64,000 bases of DNA, taken from positions 3,410,001 to 3,474,000 of the forward strand of contig NZ_JAHKSI010000001.1 of the NCBI RefSeq assembly GCF_019720915.1. Direction: 5' to 3'. The notes beneath the pieces are model-generated. The model had not been told where the DNA came from. It saw only the letters and a program-made list of their open reading frames with translations, and did no database searches. A program made the translations under genes and the position numbers. Of this stretch, positions 44,001 to 53,865 are shown one piece after another; position 1 is the stretch's first letter, and each line of letters opens with the position of its first letter. This stretch comes from Alkalihalobacillus sp. TS-13. GTDB taxonomy: Bacteria > Bacillota > Bacilli > Bacillales > Fictibacillaceae.

Positions 44001-44870
44001 TTGAAGAAATTTTCTTTATTTATTTTGATCGCCACAATGTTTTTATTAGTGGCTTGTGGAAATAACTCTGATGCTGACAGTAATGGCTCGACCCTTGAAC
44101 AAGCGAAGGAAGAAGGCAAAATCACAGTAGGTTTTGCAGGTGAAAATCCTTATGCCTACGAAGACGAAAATGGAAAGCTTACTGGGGAAGCTGTAGAAAT
44201 TGCCCGGAAAATTTTCAAAGAGCTAGGCATAGAGGAAATGGATGGTGAGTTAGTAAAATTCAGTTCGTTGATACCAGGGCTGAAGGCTGGGAAATTTGAT
44301 GTCATTACTGCTGGTATGTACATAACACCTGATAGATGTGAAGAGGTTGCATTCGGGGAACCGGAATACAGTATCGGGGAAGCTCTCGCCGTGCAAAAAG
44401 GAAACCCAATGGATCTCCATAGTTATGAAGATATAGCTAATAATCCCGATGCCAAAATTTCTGTCATGAATGGTGCCATCGAAATTGATTACTTAAAGGC
44501 TGTTGGAGTCAAAGACAGCCAAATGGAAATCGTTTCTGATATTCCAGCGAACATTTCAGCACTTGAATCTGGGAGGGTTGATGCAATCACGATGACTGGT
44601 CCAACTCTTGAGGCTGCTCTCAAAACAGCAAATGCAAAGAATATCGATCGTGTGGAAGATTTCACACAACCTACTGTGGATGGGGAAAGTGTACGTGGGT
44701 ATGGTGCCGCAGCGTTTAACCCGTCAGACGAAGAACTTATTGATGCATATAACAAAGAGCTTGGTAAATTAAAAGAATCGGGAGAACTATTAGAAATTAT
44801 CAAACCATTCGGCTTCACAGAAGAGGATCTGCCAGGAGATAAGACAACAGAAGCTTTATGTGGCAAATAG
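44001..44870 (+). CDS. ehuB: Ectoine/hydroxyectoine ABC importer, binding lipoprotein EhuB
   Basis: About 289 residues. Lipoprotein signal with lipobox LVACG. The mature protein is a solute-binding domain of the polar amino acid/ectoine type: GKITVGFAGENPYAYEDENG, GLKAGKFDVITAGMYITPDR and GYGAAAFNPSDEEL are EhuB-like. Start TTG 44001 lies eight bases after AAGGAGG and begins the signal sequence (KKFSLFILI). Followed by the permease genes and the ATPase gene; a MITE-like element lies between ehuB and ehuC. Ectoine specificity is by family resemblance. Confidence 0.85.
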   Translation: MKKFSLFILIATMFLLVACGNNSDADSNGSTLEQAKEEGKITVGFAGENPYAYEDENGKLTGEAVEIARKIFKELGIEEMDGELVKFSSLIPGLKAGKFDVITAGMYITPDRCEEVAFGEPEYSIGEALAVQKGNPMDLHSYEDIANNPDAKISVMNGAIEIDYLKAVGVKDSQMEIVSDIPANISALESGRVDAITMTGPTLEAALKTANAKNIDRVEDFTQPTVDGESVRGYGAAAFNPSDEELIDAYNKELGKLKESGELLEIIKPFGFTEEDLPGDKTTEALCGK

Positions 44871-44931
44871 ACCCCATTCTTTAATAGCAAGTACGTTTAT
44901 GGAGGCAGGCGCTCTTAAATAAGGAGGGCCT

Positions 44932-45166
44932 GTTCTTTTCTTAAGGCGTTTTCGCAAACTTTATTGCTCTTGAAAGTGGTGGATTTTCGCTTCAGGTGCT
45001 CGCTTTCCGCGGGGTGTGCGGTGAGCCCACTCGTCGCCTTGCGACAATGAATGGTCTCACCTGTCCCACTGATCCCGCAGGAGTCTCGCACCTTGCTCTC
45101 CAATCAACTTGCACAAGATGGTTCATTACCAAAATGACCCAAAGCAACAATCTTTAAGAAAAGAAC
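44932..45166. mobile_element. MITE-like element, family 2, inside the ehu operon
   Basis: 235 bases bounded by a perfect 13-base inverted repeat, GTTCTTTTCTTAA (44932-44944) and TTAAGAAAAGAAC (45154-45166). The interior is GC-rich with hairpin-forming words (GCTCGCTTTCCGCGGGG, CCCGCAGGAGTCTCGCACC). No ORF. It lies in the 382-base gap between ehuB and ehuC. Such elements with similar interiors are common in Bacillaceae. Confidence 0.8.
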
Positions 45167-45252
45167 CTTTCTTAATCTAATAAGTTCATACTCTGTGAAA
45201 GATTCATAGCAAAAAAGTCTTTCCGCAGATCCTTACTATCAAAATTTGAAGG

Positions 45253-45921
45253 GTGTGGGATAACATTAACGTTTATTTGGACATCTTAAATAAATTATTA
45301 CCTGCAGGGTGGATGACGATCAAAATATTAGTAACATCTGCAATATTGACCTACTTGATCGCTTTCATAGCCGGTCTAGGCAGAGTATCGCAGTTTTCCA
45401 TCATACGGACCTTGACCATGATTTACGTGGAATTATTCCGCGGTACATCCTTGCTCGTGCAAATGTTCTGGATCTTCTTCGCATTACCTGCTTTTGGCGT
45501 AGAATTCTCAGCCTTCTGGGCAGGAGTATTAGCATTGAGCCTAAACTATGGGGCCTATGCTTCTGAGGTTGTAAGAGGATCAATCCTGGCGATTCCTAAA
45601 ACACAGACAGAAGCTTCCATCGCGTTGAATATGACTCGATGGCAACGATTGAAATTAGTCATTCTACCCCAGGCATTCCGAATTATGCTCCCAGGTTTGG
45701 GGAACAACTCGATTGAACTCCTGAAAGGAACTTCTCTTGTATCACTGATCACTTTAGGGGATCTCACCTATCGTGGGTTGATCATACAAAATACGAACCT
45801 CAGTTATACGGTTCCTGTATTCGTTCTATTATTAATTCTCTATTTCATCATAGCTTTGCCACTTATCATCATCGTGAGGCGATTAGAATCTAGAGCATCG
45901 AAAGGAGTGGCGAAGGTATGA
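45253..45921 (+). CDS. ehuC: Ectoine ABC importer permease EhuC
   Basis: 222 residues with about five membrane helices and the ABC inner-membrane signature YASEVVRGSILAIPKTQTEA and SIALNMTRWQRLKLVILPQA (EAA loop). It belongs to the HisMQ/EhuC permease family. Start GTG 45253 has only a weak GAAGG site, perhaps because translation was formerly coupled to ehuB. The end overlaps ehuD by four bases (ATGA). Confidence 0.87.
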   Translation: MWDNINVYLDILNKLLPAGWMTIKILVTSAILTYLIAFIAGLGRVSQFSIIRTLTMIYVELFRGTSLLVQMFWIFFALPAFGVEFSAFWAGVLALSLNYGAYASEVVRGSILAIPKTQTEASIALNMTRWQRLKLVILPQAFRIMLPGLGNNSIELLKGTSLVSLITLGDLTYRGLIIQNTNLSYTVPVFVLLLILYFIIALPLIIIVRRLESRASKGVAKV

Positions 45922-46589
45922 CTTGGGATTGGACGTTCGCAATAGAAGTTTTCCCGGAAATATTCAATGTAATCTGGCTTGTAATCGGAATAACATTGGG
46001 TGCTTATGCAGTAGCTCTGGTGTTTGGCCTGATATTGACCTTTGCACGACGATCCAGCTTCAAGCCTCTGTCTTGGATTGTGTACGGATTTATTGAATTC
46101 ATACGGAGCACACCTCCGTTAGTGCAACTGTTTTTTGTTTATTTTGCCTTGCCGTTGATCGGCATCTCTCTTAATAAATATGTTGCCGGAATCCTTACCT
46201 TGGGAATTCATTACAGCACATATGTGTCGGAAGTTTACCGTTCTGGGATTGATTCAATTGAAAAAGGGCAATGGGAAGCCGCAAGAGCATTGAACTTTAC
46301 CAACTCACAGACTTGGGTCAAAGTCATACTTCCTCAAGCCATCCCCCCTGTGATCCCAATGTTTGGAAATTACTTGATCATTTTATTTAAAGAAACGCCT
46401 CTTTTAATGGCAATCGGGGTAGTTGAATTTCTACAAAAAGCATTCTTGATTGGAGCAGATCACTTTAAATATCTAGAACCATTAACCATTGTAGGGTTTC
46501 TATTTCTTCTGCTCAGCTACCCATCTGCTTTACTTATCAACAGGCTGGAAAAATGGTCGAATCAAGCTTACGGAAAGGGAAGCCGTTGA
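45918..46589 (+). CDS. ehuD: Ectoine ABC importer permease EhuD
   Basis: 223 residues with five membrane helices and an EAA loop (SIEKGQWEAARALNFTNSQT, KVILPQAIPPVIPMFGNYL). Second permease of the importer, homologous to EhuC. It starts at the ATGA overlap with ehuC, which implies coupled, equimolar synthesis. Followed by ehuA after a 42-base gap. Confidence 0.87.
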   Translation: MTWDWTFAIEVFPEIFNVIWLVIGITLGAYAVALVFGLILTFARRSSFKPLSWIVYGFIEFIRSTPPLVQLFFVYFALPLIGISLNKYVAGILTLGIHYSTYVSEVYRSGIDSIEKGQWEAARALNFTNSQTWVKVILPQAIPPVIPMFGNYLIILFKETPLLMAIGVVEFLQKAFLIGADHFKYLEPLTIVGFLFLLLSYPSALLINRLEKWSNQAYGKGSR

Positions 46590-46631
46590 AATAATCCAAG
46601 TTAATGAATGATTATGAGAAAGGACGGACCA

Positions 46632-47426
46632 ATGACAAAAAATTCAGTTCAAAATCAACCACTTGTTAAATATGAAAAGGTTACAAAGAAATTTGGTGAT
46701 TTAGAGGTTTTAAAAGGACTAGACCTTGAGATCAATCCTGGAGAAAGAGTCGCATTGATCGGTCCAAGTGGCTCAGGGAAAACCACAATCATCAGAATGT
46801 TAATGACACTGGAGGAACTTACTGACGGCGTTATAATCGTAGACGGCACGCCATTATGGCATAAAGAACTGAATGGCAAGTTGGTGCCAGCTGATGAAAA
46901 CCATTTACGTAAAATTCGAGGGGATATCGGTATGGTCTTCCAACAATTCAATCTATTTCCCCATATGACGATCCTGAGAAATGTAACTGAAGCTCAAATC
47001 CATGTAAAAGGTACTCCTAAGGATGAAGCTGAAAAACGGGCGATTGATATGCTTAAGAAGGTAGGGCTTGGAGAAAAAATCAATGCTTATCCTCTTCAAT
47101 TATCAGGTGGGCAACAACAGCGTGTTGCCATTGCCAGGGCAGTCGTCATGCAGCCGAAAATCATGCTGTTCGATGAAGTCACTTCTGCGTTAGACCCTGA
47201 GCTCGTAGGGGAAGTGTTACAGGTTATTAAAGGAATTGCAAAAGAATCGGATATGGCCATGATTCTCGTCACACATGAAATGGATTTTGCACGGGATGTG
47301 GCCGATCGCATTGTTTTTCTTCACGATGGACTGATTGAAGAACAGGGAAGCCCACAAGAAATATTGGAAACCCCCCAGAGCCCTAGACTTCAATCCTTCC
47401 TTAAACGTTTTTTGAGTACTACTTAA
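46632..47426 (+). CDS. ehuA: Ectoine ABC importer ATPase EhuA
   Basis: 264 residues, polar amino acid-type ATPase: Walker A GPSGSGKTT, signature LSGGQQQRVAIARA, Walker B IMLFDEVTSALDPE, switch His in VTHEMDFARD. The Glu-to-Asp context and the insert HKELNGKLVPADENHLRK match EhuA/GlnQ proteins. ATG 46632 lies seven bases after AAAGGA; in-frame ATGs at 46608 and 46614 have no site. Last gene of the operon; no terminator is evident before 47672. Confidence 0.9.
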   Translation: MTKNSVQNQPLVKYEKVTKKFGDLEVLKGLDLEINPGERVALIGPSGSGKTTIIRMLMTLEELTDGVIIVDGTPLWHKELNGKLVPADENHLRKIRGDIGMVFQQFNLFPHMTILRNVTEAQIHVKGTPKDEAEKRAIDMLKKVGLGEKINAYPLQLSGGQQQRVAIARAVVMQPKIMLFDEVTSALDPELVGEVLQVIKGIAKESDMAMILVTHEMDFARDVADRIVFLHDGLIEEQGSPQEILETPQSPRLQSFLKRFLSTT

Positions 47427-47525
47427 TAATTAAGACTCTATACGCTCATTTTCAACAGTGTTTTGTGAGCCTTTTGCAAGGCTAATCACACATATTTCGC
47501 AACTGGAATCGCCATATCATAAATA

Positions 47526-47645
47526 AAAGCGCAACCGCCCTGATAAGCCACGAAGGTCACTGGAAGTCCGAAGAGGAGGCTGTTGCCGCTGCAGAAGGAC
47601 TGAAGTGATCCAAGTGGTTGGGCGGTGGAACTAGACATTTCTTCA
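47526..47645. repeat. Dispersed element, family 1 (diverged fragment)
   Basis: Keeps the GCCACGAAGGTCACTGGAA, GAAGAGGAGGCTGTTGCCGC and TGAAGTGATCCAAGTG modules but is otherwise eroded. A second scrap (GCGAAACTCCTGTGAGAAAG) lies at about 47735-47755. The remaining gap to the NarK gene has no gene. Confidence 0.65.
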
Positions 47646-47671
47646 CCGATACCAAAATTTTTATACTTTCA

Positions 47672-47703
47672 GAAAAAAGAGCTCAGATTCGAGCTCTTTT
47701 TTC
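47672..47703. terminator. Bidirectional terminator after the ehu operon
   Basis: GAAAAAAGAGCTC pairs with GAGCTCTTTTTTC around AGATTC. Confidence 0.85.
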
Positions 47704-48073
47704 TCTTTAATAGAGGGGGAAATATGCGAAACTCCTGTGAGAAAGCAGTCTAAGCGGAACCCCGTAAGCGAGGAACGAACTGAGGCAGATTGCCACATAT
47801 ACGAAATAGCCTTAAATAAGTATTTTTATTCCCTCCCTTATTAAAAACCCTAGACCAACGTTTACACCTATTTCCTTATCATGGTTTCAGGCAAAACAGT
47901 GGTTCCTTACCCCTAACTATCAATGTCCAAATTGTAAACGCTTCACTTTATGTAAGACCTTCTATTTACTAATTCTTCCACTTTTTGTGATGTTAGATAA
48001 ACTCACATGGTTAATGAATACAAATGTGGTTCATGTAAAAATAAACATTATCAATGCATTAGAGGTGGTTAGA

Positions 48074-49534
48074 ATGGAAACGAACGTTTACAAGGGAAAC
48101 AAAAAGATTCTAATGTTAACAACACTAGCTTTTTTCATTACTTTTGTCGTTTGGTTTAACATGGCTCCATTAATGTCAACCTTGAAAAGCACTTTCGGTC
48201 TCACAAATGATGAGGTAGCTATTTTGGGTGTAGCAAACGTTGCTTTGACAATACCAGCTCGTGTATTAATTGGAATGCTTGTTGACAAATTTGGTCCAAG
48301 AAAAGTGTATTCTGGATTATTGATGATTTTAAGTATTCCGTGTTTTGCCTTTGCCCTATCAAATTCTTTTATCCAATTGATGGTTTCAAGAATGTTTCTT
48401 GCTATTATAGGTGCCGGGTTCGTAGTTGGGATTCGTCTTGTATCGGAATGGTTCCCACCTAAACATGTTGGTTTCGCTGAAGGAATTTATGGAGGTTGGG
48501 GTAACTTTGGGTCTGCAGCTGCCGCAATGCTCCTGCCGACGCTAGCAATCATATTTGGCGGTGAGAATGGCTGGAGGTATGCAATTGGTTTAACAGGTCT
48601 TATCGCACTTGTATACGGGATTATCTTTAGCCGTATAGTAAGGGACACACCTGAAGGAATTGAATATAAACGTCCTAAGAAAAGTGGAGCATTAGAGGTT
48701 ACGAGCTATAAAGATATGATAGGGTTAATCATAATGACGTTACCTGTTTACGGTATCCTCGGTTTTTTAACTTATAGATTAGGATGGCAATTGAATTTCA
48801 TTAGTAATGGAGTTGCTTATACCGTATTGGCGGCATTGCTCGGACTTTTCGTTCTAAATATTTACAAAATTCTTGATGTTAACAAAGAAACATTAAAAAA
48901 TGGGGTTCCTGAAAAAGAGAAGTATTCGTTTAAGCAGGTCGCCATTTTAGACTTCTCTTATTTTTGTACGTTTGGTTCTGAATTGGCTGTTGTTTCGATG
49001 CTACCATTATTTTTCGAACAAACATTCACATTAAGCATTGCCCAAGCTGGTTTAATTGCAAGTAGTTTCGCATTTATGAACTTAATGTCACGCCCAGGTG
49101 GTGGATGGTTAAGTGATAAATTTGGTCGAAAGAAGACGTTAAGCATTTTAATGTTAGGTTTGGCACTAGGATATTTCGCCATGGCACAAATTGGTTCTAG
49201 CTGGCCTATATGGCTTGCAGTCCTAATTACAATGTGCTGCTCATTTTTCGTCCAAGCAGGTGAAGGTGCAGTTTATTCAATGGTGCCACTCGTTAAAAAG
49301 AGAATAACAGGACAGGTTTCTGGAATGGTAGGAGCATATGGAAATATTGGTGCAACGACATTTTTAACAATTTTTAGTTTTGTTAGTCCAAAGGCCTTCT
49401 TTATCACAATTGGATGTTCAGCGATTGTTTGCTTCTTGTGCACTTTATACTTGAAGGAACCAGATATGGAGGCAATTGTAGAACAAACCTTAGAAAAGGA
49501 TGAAGAAAAAAATGCAGAGAGAGTGGTATCCTAA
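48074..49534 (+). CDS. narK: NarK-type nitrate/nitrite transporter (MFS)
   Basis: About 486 residues with 12 membrane helices. Both nitrate signature regions of the NNP family are visible: IYGGWGNFGSAAAAM near helix 5 and GAYGNIGATTFLTIF near helix 11. VLIGMLVDKFGPRKVYSG is the MFS loop motif. It should import nitrate or exchange it for nitrite. No nitrate reductase gene is in the window. ATG 48074 lies six bases after GAGGTGG; the frame is open 29 codons upstream without a site. Confidence 0.87.
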   Translation: METNVYKGNKKILMLTTLAFFITFVVWFNMAPLMSTLKSTFGLTNDEVAILGVANVALTIPARVLIGMLVDKFGPRKVYSGLLMILSIPCFAFALSNSFIQLMVSRMFLAIIGAGFVVGIRLVSEWFPPKHVGFAEGIYGGWGNFGSAAAAMLLPTLAIIFGGENGWRYAIGLTGLIALVYGIIFSRIVRDTPEGIEYKRPKKSGALEVTSYKDMIGLIIMTLPVYGILGFLTYRLGWQLNFISNGVAYTVLAALLGLFVLNIYKILDVNKETLKNGVPEKEKYSFKQVAILDFSYFCTFGSELAVVSMLPLFFEQTFTLSIAQAGLIASSFAFMNLMSRPGGGWLSDKFGRKKTLSILMLGLALGYFAMAQIGSSWPIWLAVLITMCCSFFVQAGEGAVYSMVPLVKKRITGQVSGMVGAYGNIGATTFLTIFSFVSPKAFFITIGCSAIVCFLCTLYLKEPDMEAIVEQTLEKDEEKNAERVVS

Positions 49535-49621
49535 AAAAACAATGTATTTCATCGTGTAGGTCATCCATTGACTATTACGCTTTGAGATCTGGACAATTAT
49601 TTCTCTATAGTGGATGAACAA

Positions 49622-49660
49622 AAGCCCTCTCTCCTATGACTTTATAGAGAGAGGGCTTTG
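49622..49660. terminator. Bidirectional terminator after narK
   Basis: AAAGCCCTCTCT pairs with AGAGAGGGCTTT around a 15-base loop. Confidence 0.9.
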
Positions 49661-49741
49661 TGTAAAAATTTGTGGATGACTACCCCACATAGACTGGCTT
49701 GCCTTATTTTATCTGTCGAATCAGCCGATCGACTATTGTTA

Positions 49742-50632
49742 TTATTTGCTTAGTTTATAATAATCCATCTTAGAAGTCTCTACAAAACCACAGGATTTAT
49801 AGAGGTCTAAGGCATTCTTGTTTTTCACAGCAACTTGCAGCATTATTTTATTTACTTGCCTTTCATTCAGGTAATCTATCGCTTTCATTAGTATCTCTCT
49901 ACCATAACCTTTTCTTCGATATTCCGGAAGGACTCCTAACCCGTAAATACCACCTAAACCATCATTTACAGCCAAATGTACCTTTCCTATGATTGTATTG
50001 TCAATTTCAACAATAAAAATATCTACCCCGCGCTTTGCCTCTTCCTCCGGGAGAATCAGATCCTCTTTCACGGATTCAACTTGAAAATACATGGCATTTT
50101 GCCTTGCGATTTCTTTTGCGTCTTTATTGATTGCTTTCCTAAGTATCAAATCATTTAAAGCTGAACCTAGATTCGGTTTACCTCTTAAATACATTTCATA
50201 TTCTGAGTTATCATAAAGAGCACCAGTTCGTTTGATAAATTCAAGACCAGGTAAAGAGGTATTATCACAAAGTAAAAGCATATCCGTCGTTTTTCTTTTA
50301 TACCACTCATCTTTCACCAATGAGAATAAGCTGTTGAAAACTCCCATTCTCCTATATTCAGGATGAACCATGCCATTAACCTCTAATTCTCTACCAAATT
50401 GACATATACCAATATATCCGATAAGTGTCCCTTCATCATAGAACATAAATTCATTGATCCTATTAATATCTACACTTTTATCCAGTGCTTTGCTCCATTT
50501 ATAATCAAGTTCTAGCTTTAGTGTTACGTTATCTTCCATAACACAATACTTCTGGAGACCATTTATTTCTTCATAGTCCTGTTTTTCTAGATGCCCTTTT
50601 AATTTTATACTGGGGCTTTTCATTTGCTCCAT
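49742..50632 (-). CDS. Tandem GNAT-domain acetyltransferase
   Basis: About 296 residues with two acetyltransferase domains. The first has VHPEYRRMGVFNSLFSLV near residue 92, the second GVLPEYRRKGYGREILMKAI near residue 234, followed by LYKSCGFVETSKMDYYKL. The second keeps the full Q/RxxGxG/A acetyl-CoA loop; the first is altered (RRMGVF). Double-GNAT proteins of this type act on varied small molecules. ATG 50632 is 12 bases after GGAG, a slightly long spacing; no better start exists. Confidence 0.82.
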   Translation of the reverse strand: MEQMKSPSIKLKGHLEKQDYEEINGLQKYCVMEDNVTLKLELDYKWSKALDKSVDINRINEFMFYDEGTLIGYIGICQFGRELEVNGMVHPEYRRMGVFNSLFSLVKDEWYKRKTTDMLLLCDNTSLPGLEFIKRTGALYDNSEYEMYLRGKPNLGSALNDLILRKAINKDAKEIARQNAMYFQVESVKEDLILPEEEAKRGVDIFIVEIDNTIIGKVHLAVNDGLGGIYGLGVLPEYRRKGYGREILMKAIDYLNERQVNKIMLQVAVKNKNALDLYKSCGFVETSKMDYYKLSK

Positions 50633-50916
50633 AATTTCGTATATCTCCTTTTTGTTGAAGAGAATAATAAGAACGTATATAAGTATATAGTAAAAGTACA
50701 ACTGCATGAAGATTTCATGTCATCCGACATAAATATTATTTAATAAGCTTTGTACAATTATATATCATACTGGTTCTTTTTACTCCTAAACCGGTAGTCT
50801 GTCTTTCCTAATTACATGATGTAAGCGCTTTCTGTGATGATAACATTTTGTTATTATTTTTTTTTTTAGTATTTTATATAAATACTAGAAAGTTAGGAAA
50901 GGGAGATTTATAAAGT

Positions 50917-51735
50917 ATGAGGAAAAAATTCGTATATCCATTTTTAATTGTTTTTTTAAGCTTTTCATTAGGGGCTTGCTCGGAAAAAACGAAAGAAGCA
51001 CCTGATACAAATGAAAGTGAAAGAAAAGAGAATCACAGTAAACAGACTGCTCATTGGTCCTATGAAGGGGAATCAGGGCCAGAACACTGGGGAGAATTGG
51101 ACCAAGCGAACGCAACATGTGTTAACGGAAGTGAACAATCTCCAATTAATATTGAATTCTCACAGGTAATAACCGAGAAAAAAACAGAAAACATTCAGAT
51201 TCAATATGAGCCCACACCTTTTACACTAGTAAACAACGGTCATACCGTGCAGGCTAATGCTAAAACAGAAAGCAACAGTATATTAGTTGGAGGAAATAAG
51301 TACAAGCTCGCTCAATTTCACTTCCATACTCCGAGTGAACATCAATTTAATGGTCAACATTATGATATGGAGTTACACCTTGTACATAAAGACGCGAATG
51401 GAAAGATTGCCGTCCTTGGCGTAATGATACAAGAAGGGGAAAAAAGTGAAAAACTTGCATCTATTTGGGATGAATTACCGAAGGAAGAAACAAGAGAAGA
51501 TATTCCCGTAAAAGAACCAATCGATTTACAGGGTATACTTCCTCAAGATCAAACGTCTTTTCATTATAATGGATCGTTAACAACTCCTCCTTGTACAGAA
51601 GAAGTGAAATGGGTCATATTTGAGGAGCCGATTGAAATGTCAAAAGAACAAATTCGGGCATTCCAGCAAATCTTCCCCGACAACCATCGTCCTGTACAAT
51701 CTTCAAATGATCGTGAAATATATGAAACAAAATAA
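50917..51735 (+). CDS. Alpha-class carbonic anhydrase, lipoprotein
   Basis: 272 residues. Lipobox LGAC places Cys21 at the mature end. The alpha-CA core is complete: zinc ligands His135 and His137 in AQFHFHTPSEH and His154 in MELHLVHK, SEQSPINIEF near the start and LTTPPCTEEVKW near the end. Cys68 and the Cys of PPCTE can form the usual disulfide. It hydrates CO2 outside the membrane, perhaps for bicarbonate supply. ATG 50917 follows AAAGGGAG at 12 bases. Confidence 0.92.
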   Translation: MRKKFVYPFLIVFLSFSLGACSEKTKEAPDTNESERKENHSKQTAHWSYEGESGPEHWGELDQANATCVNGSEQSPINIEFSQVITEKKTENIQIQYEPTPFTLVNNGHTVQANAKTESNSILVGGNKYKLAQFHFHTPSEHQFNGQHYDMELHLVHKDANGKIAVLGVMIQEGEKSEKLASIWDELPKEETREDIPVKEPIDLQGILPQDQTSFHYNGSLTTPPCTEEVKWVIFEEPIEMSKEQIRAFQQIFPDNHRPVQSSNDREIYETK

Positions 51736-51891
51736 AGAATGATATCAAGTAAGTTGGCCACCATAAATTCTTTTCTCTTATTCAAGAAAATGGTCCTTAT
51801 GTAGAATAACTACCAAAATCTGTTTGTTCCTCTTTTTCTAGCTTCGCAACAAGAATTGCAATTAAACCCTCTATTATACACTTGGACAAGA

Positions 51892-51932
51892 AAAATCGCA
51901 GGTGGTTTCATACGGAAACCACCTGCGATTTT
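51892..51932. terminator. Strong bidirectional terminator between carbonic anhydrase and parR
   Basis: AAAATCGCAGGTGGTTTC pairs perfectly with GAAACCACCTGCGATTTT around ATACG. It isolates the par locus from the left. Confidence 0.92.
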
Positions 51933-51995
51933 ATACGTTAATTTGCTCTGGGCTTAAACAAAACCCGTTAGGTTATCATGCCGCTACTTGTTTTA

Positions 51996-52583
51996 TTATT
52001 TATTCATACTGGATAGAAAATCACCTAGTGGATCATCGTCCTCTTCAACCTCTTCATCCTGTTGAGTTTGAATTTCTTTTCGCAGGTTTTCCAAGTTGAT
52101 TCCATCCAGGTCGTCATCGTTTTCTACCCATTTCTGTTCTGCTTTTATATCTTTACTAGAATTGAACGCGTCTGGTTGGAAGCTTGTCAATGCAGCAGCC
52201 GCCTCATCTTCTTGTAGATAAAGTGCTTCATCAATATCAATTGAATTGCTGTTAAGTGTTGCGAGAAGCGTAGTTGCACGCATTGGGTCATTAATCAAAT
52301 GAAACAGGATACTCCCGATCAACGCTTCTGAATGCTCATGCTTGATCCAATTCCTCTGTGCTTTTGTCAATTGCTTTGGCAGAGGGATTGTAATCGTTTC
52401 TCTTTCTTTTGCAAAGGATTCGTTCACTCCTTGCAGGACATACTGAGCTATTTTACTAGAAAAGTTTCTTCTCTCAGTTTCTTTCAGCCTTTGCAGTTGT
52501 TTTAAAAGATGATCCGGTGTATCTGAAGGTACACGAAACGTAATCGTCTGCCCTCGTTCAACACCTTTTTTTGAACCACTCAT
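51996..52583 (-). CDS. parR: ParR-like DNA-binding adaptor of an actin-type partition system
   Basis: 195 residues. The N-terminal 60 residues (TITFRVPSDTPDHLLKQLQR, NFSSKIAQYVLQGVN) look like a ribbon-helix-helix domain. The C-terminus is acidic (QDEEVEEDDDPLGDFLSSMN), as expected for the ParM-binding tail of ParR. It directly follows parM with an eight-base gap, the order seen in type II partition loci. It should bind the parC repeats upstream of parM, pair DNA copies and cap ParM filaments. ATG 52583 follows TAGGTGAT. Confidence 0.75.
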   Translation of the reverse strand: MSGSKKGVERGQTITFRVPSDTPDHLLKQLQRLKETERRNFSSKIAQYVLQGVNESFAKERETITIPLPKQLTKAQRNWIKHEHSEALIGSILFHLINDPMRATTLLATLNSNSIDIDEALYLQEDEAAAALTSFQPDAFNSSKDIKAEQKWVENDDDLDGINLENLRKEIQTQQDEEVEEDDDPLGDFLSSMNK

Positions 52584-52591
52584 ACAATCAC

Positions 52592-53770
52592 CTACTTAGC
52601 AGATGCAGTCGCTTTCTTTTCGTCTTTCGTCTCTTTTGTGTTCTTACGGATGAAATCAGAAATCAATTTATAATAGGCGTTCGCCATCATCCAGACACTT
52701 TCGTTCTCATCCTCAAAGAATTCGATATTGAATCCATCCAAATTATTATTCAGTGTCTTCAAATAATCTTTAAGCACTGCAGATCCCCCACCTACAAAAT
52801 AGCAAATCTCTGTTTGGGAATTACGCTGCCAAACGTTTCGCAAATAACGATATTGCTTTTTGGCAAGTTCCAAGAGGATTCGGTCTGTAATATCATGGAC
52901 ATTTGTCCTGCTACCTTTTACCATGATGTGATGACGATTGTTCTTTCTAGTAATAATATCGACAACATCTCGGCGGCTGTCCAGTTCTACGCCATGCTTC
53001 GTTAAAATTTCATCACGGATCGCTTCAAGTGATTCTGCAACACCAAGGTTGAAACCTTGTGCTTTATCATCATCTACATTCCGGTTACGAATGACTGCGA
53101 TATCTGTCGAAAGACCTCCGATATCTTGAATGAGGATTTGTTTGTCGATTAACTCTTTATTAATAATGTTGAGATCATTATCCATTACTAAATTGACAAA
53201 AGCGGCGAAACCTTCAGGATATACTTTAACTTCATCGAATTTGATATTCACTTTCAATCCTTGATAACGAGGCGTCACTAAGAATTCAACCTGGTGTACG
53301 GAACCCAATAATTGAGAACGATAACCGACATCTTTACCTTCTTTGACTTCCCTTAGTGGTAAGCCTGTCCCAAGCGTATAATTCGCTTCAATTACTTTTT
53401 TATTGTTATTGCTCTCTTTCTGGCCATATCCCACAGCGTCTAATGCGATTGAAGCAAACAGCATAATCAACGTTTGGTCTTCTTCTGATTTACTGCTTCC
53501 TGGGTCCAACTCTGTTGAATTACTTGTTTTCGTCGCAAGATTACCCACACGATAAACTGCATTGTTTTCTTTCAGCGCTGGAGAATGGACACGGATATGT
53601 ATGTTATCAATCGGGTCTTTTTCGTCCAATTCCTCAATTCCAATGACAGGACGATCTTCCATATCTCTCGCAATGACATTAGGAATGTACAAAGCATTTT
53701 CAAGTTTTCCAAAGTTCGCTTTTACTGCATCATTACCAACATCAACTGCAGCAACTCTTGATTTAGTCAT
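52592..53770 (-). CDS. parM: ParM/StbA-family actin-like ATPase
   Basis: 392 residues with the actin-fold motifs in order: phosphate-1 VAAVDVGNDAVKANFGK at the start, phosphate-2 ILIQDIGGLSTDIAVI in the middle and adenosine motif YFVGGGSAVLKDYLK near 335. It polymerises with ATP to push apart ParR-bound DNA. Plasmids and phages usually carry such systems; here the locus sits between carbonic anhydrase and isocitrate lyase genes. ATG 53770 follows GAGGGG. A TGTAC-rich array lies about 95-220 bases upstream. Confidence 0.82.
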   Translation of the reverse strand: MTKSRVAAVDVGNDAVKANFGKLENALYIPNVIARDMEDRPVIGIEELDEKDPIDNIHIRVHSPALKENNAVYRVGNLATKTSNSTELDPGSSKSEEDQTLIMLFASIALDAVGYGQKESNNNKKVIEANYTLGTGLPLREVKEGKDVGYRSQLLGSVHQVEFLVTPRYQGLKVNIKFDEVKVYPEGFAAFVNLVMDNDLNIINKELIDKQILIQDIGGLSTDIAVIRNRNVDDDKAQGFNLGVAESLEAIRDEILTKHGVELDSRRDVVDIITRKNNRHHIMVKGSRTNVHDITDRILLELAKKQYRYLRNVWQRNSQTEICYFVGGGSAVLKDYLKTLNNNLDGFNIEFFEDENESVWMMANAYYKLISDFIRKNTKETKDEKKATASAK

Positions 53771-53865
53771 AATAAAATTACCCCTCTCAGAGAAAAGTAT
53801 TTAATAGATTAAACTTATTAGACAATCGACCAATAGTCAATGTGTCTTTTTTCGTGTTCTTTTTC

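Noticed and set aside
47986-48007. TGTGA...TCACA inverted repeat before narK, as a possible Fnr box
   Set aside because: The half-sites are 12 bases apart, but Fnr sites need a six-base spacer.
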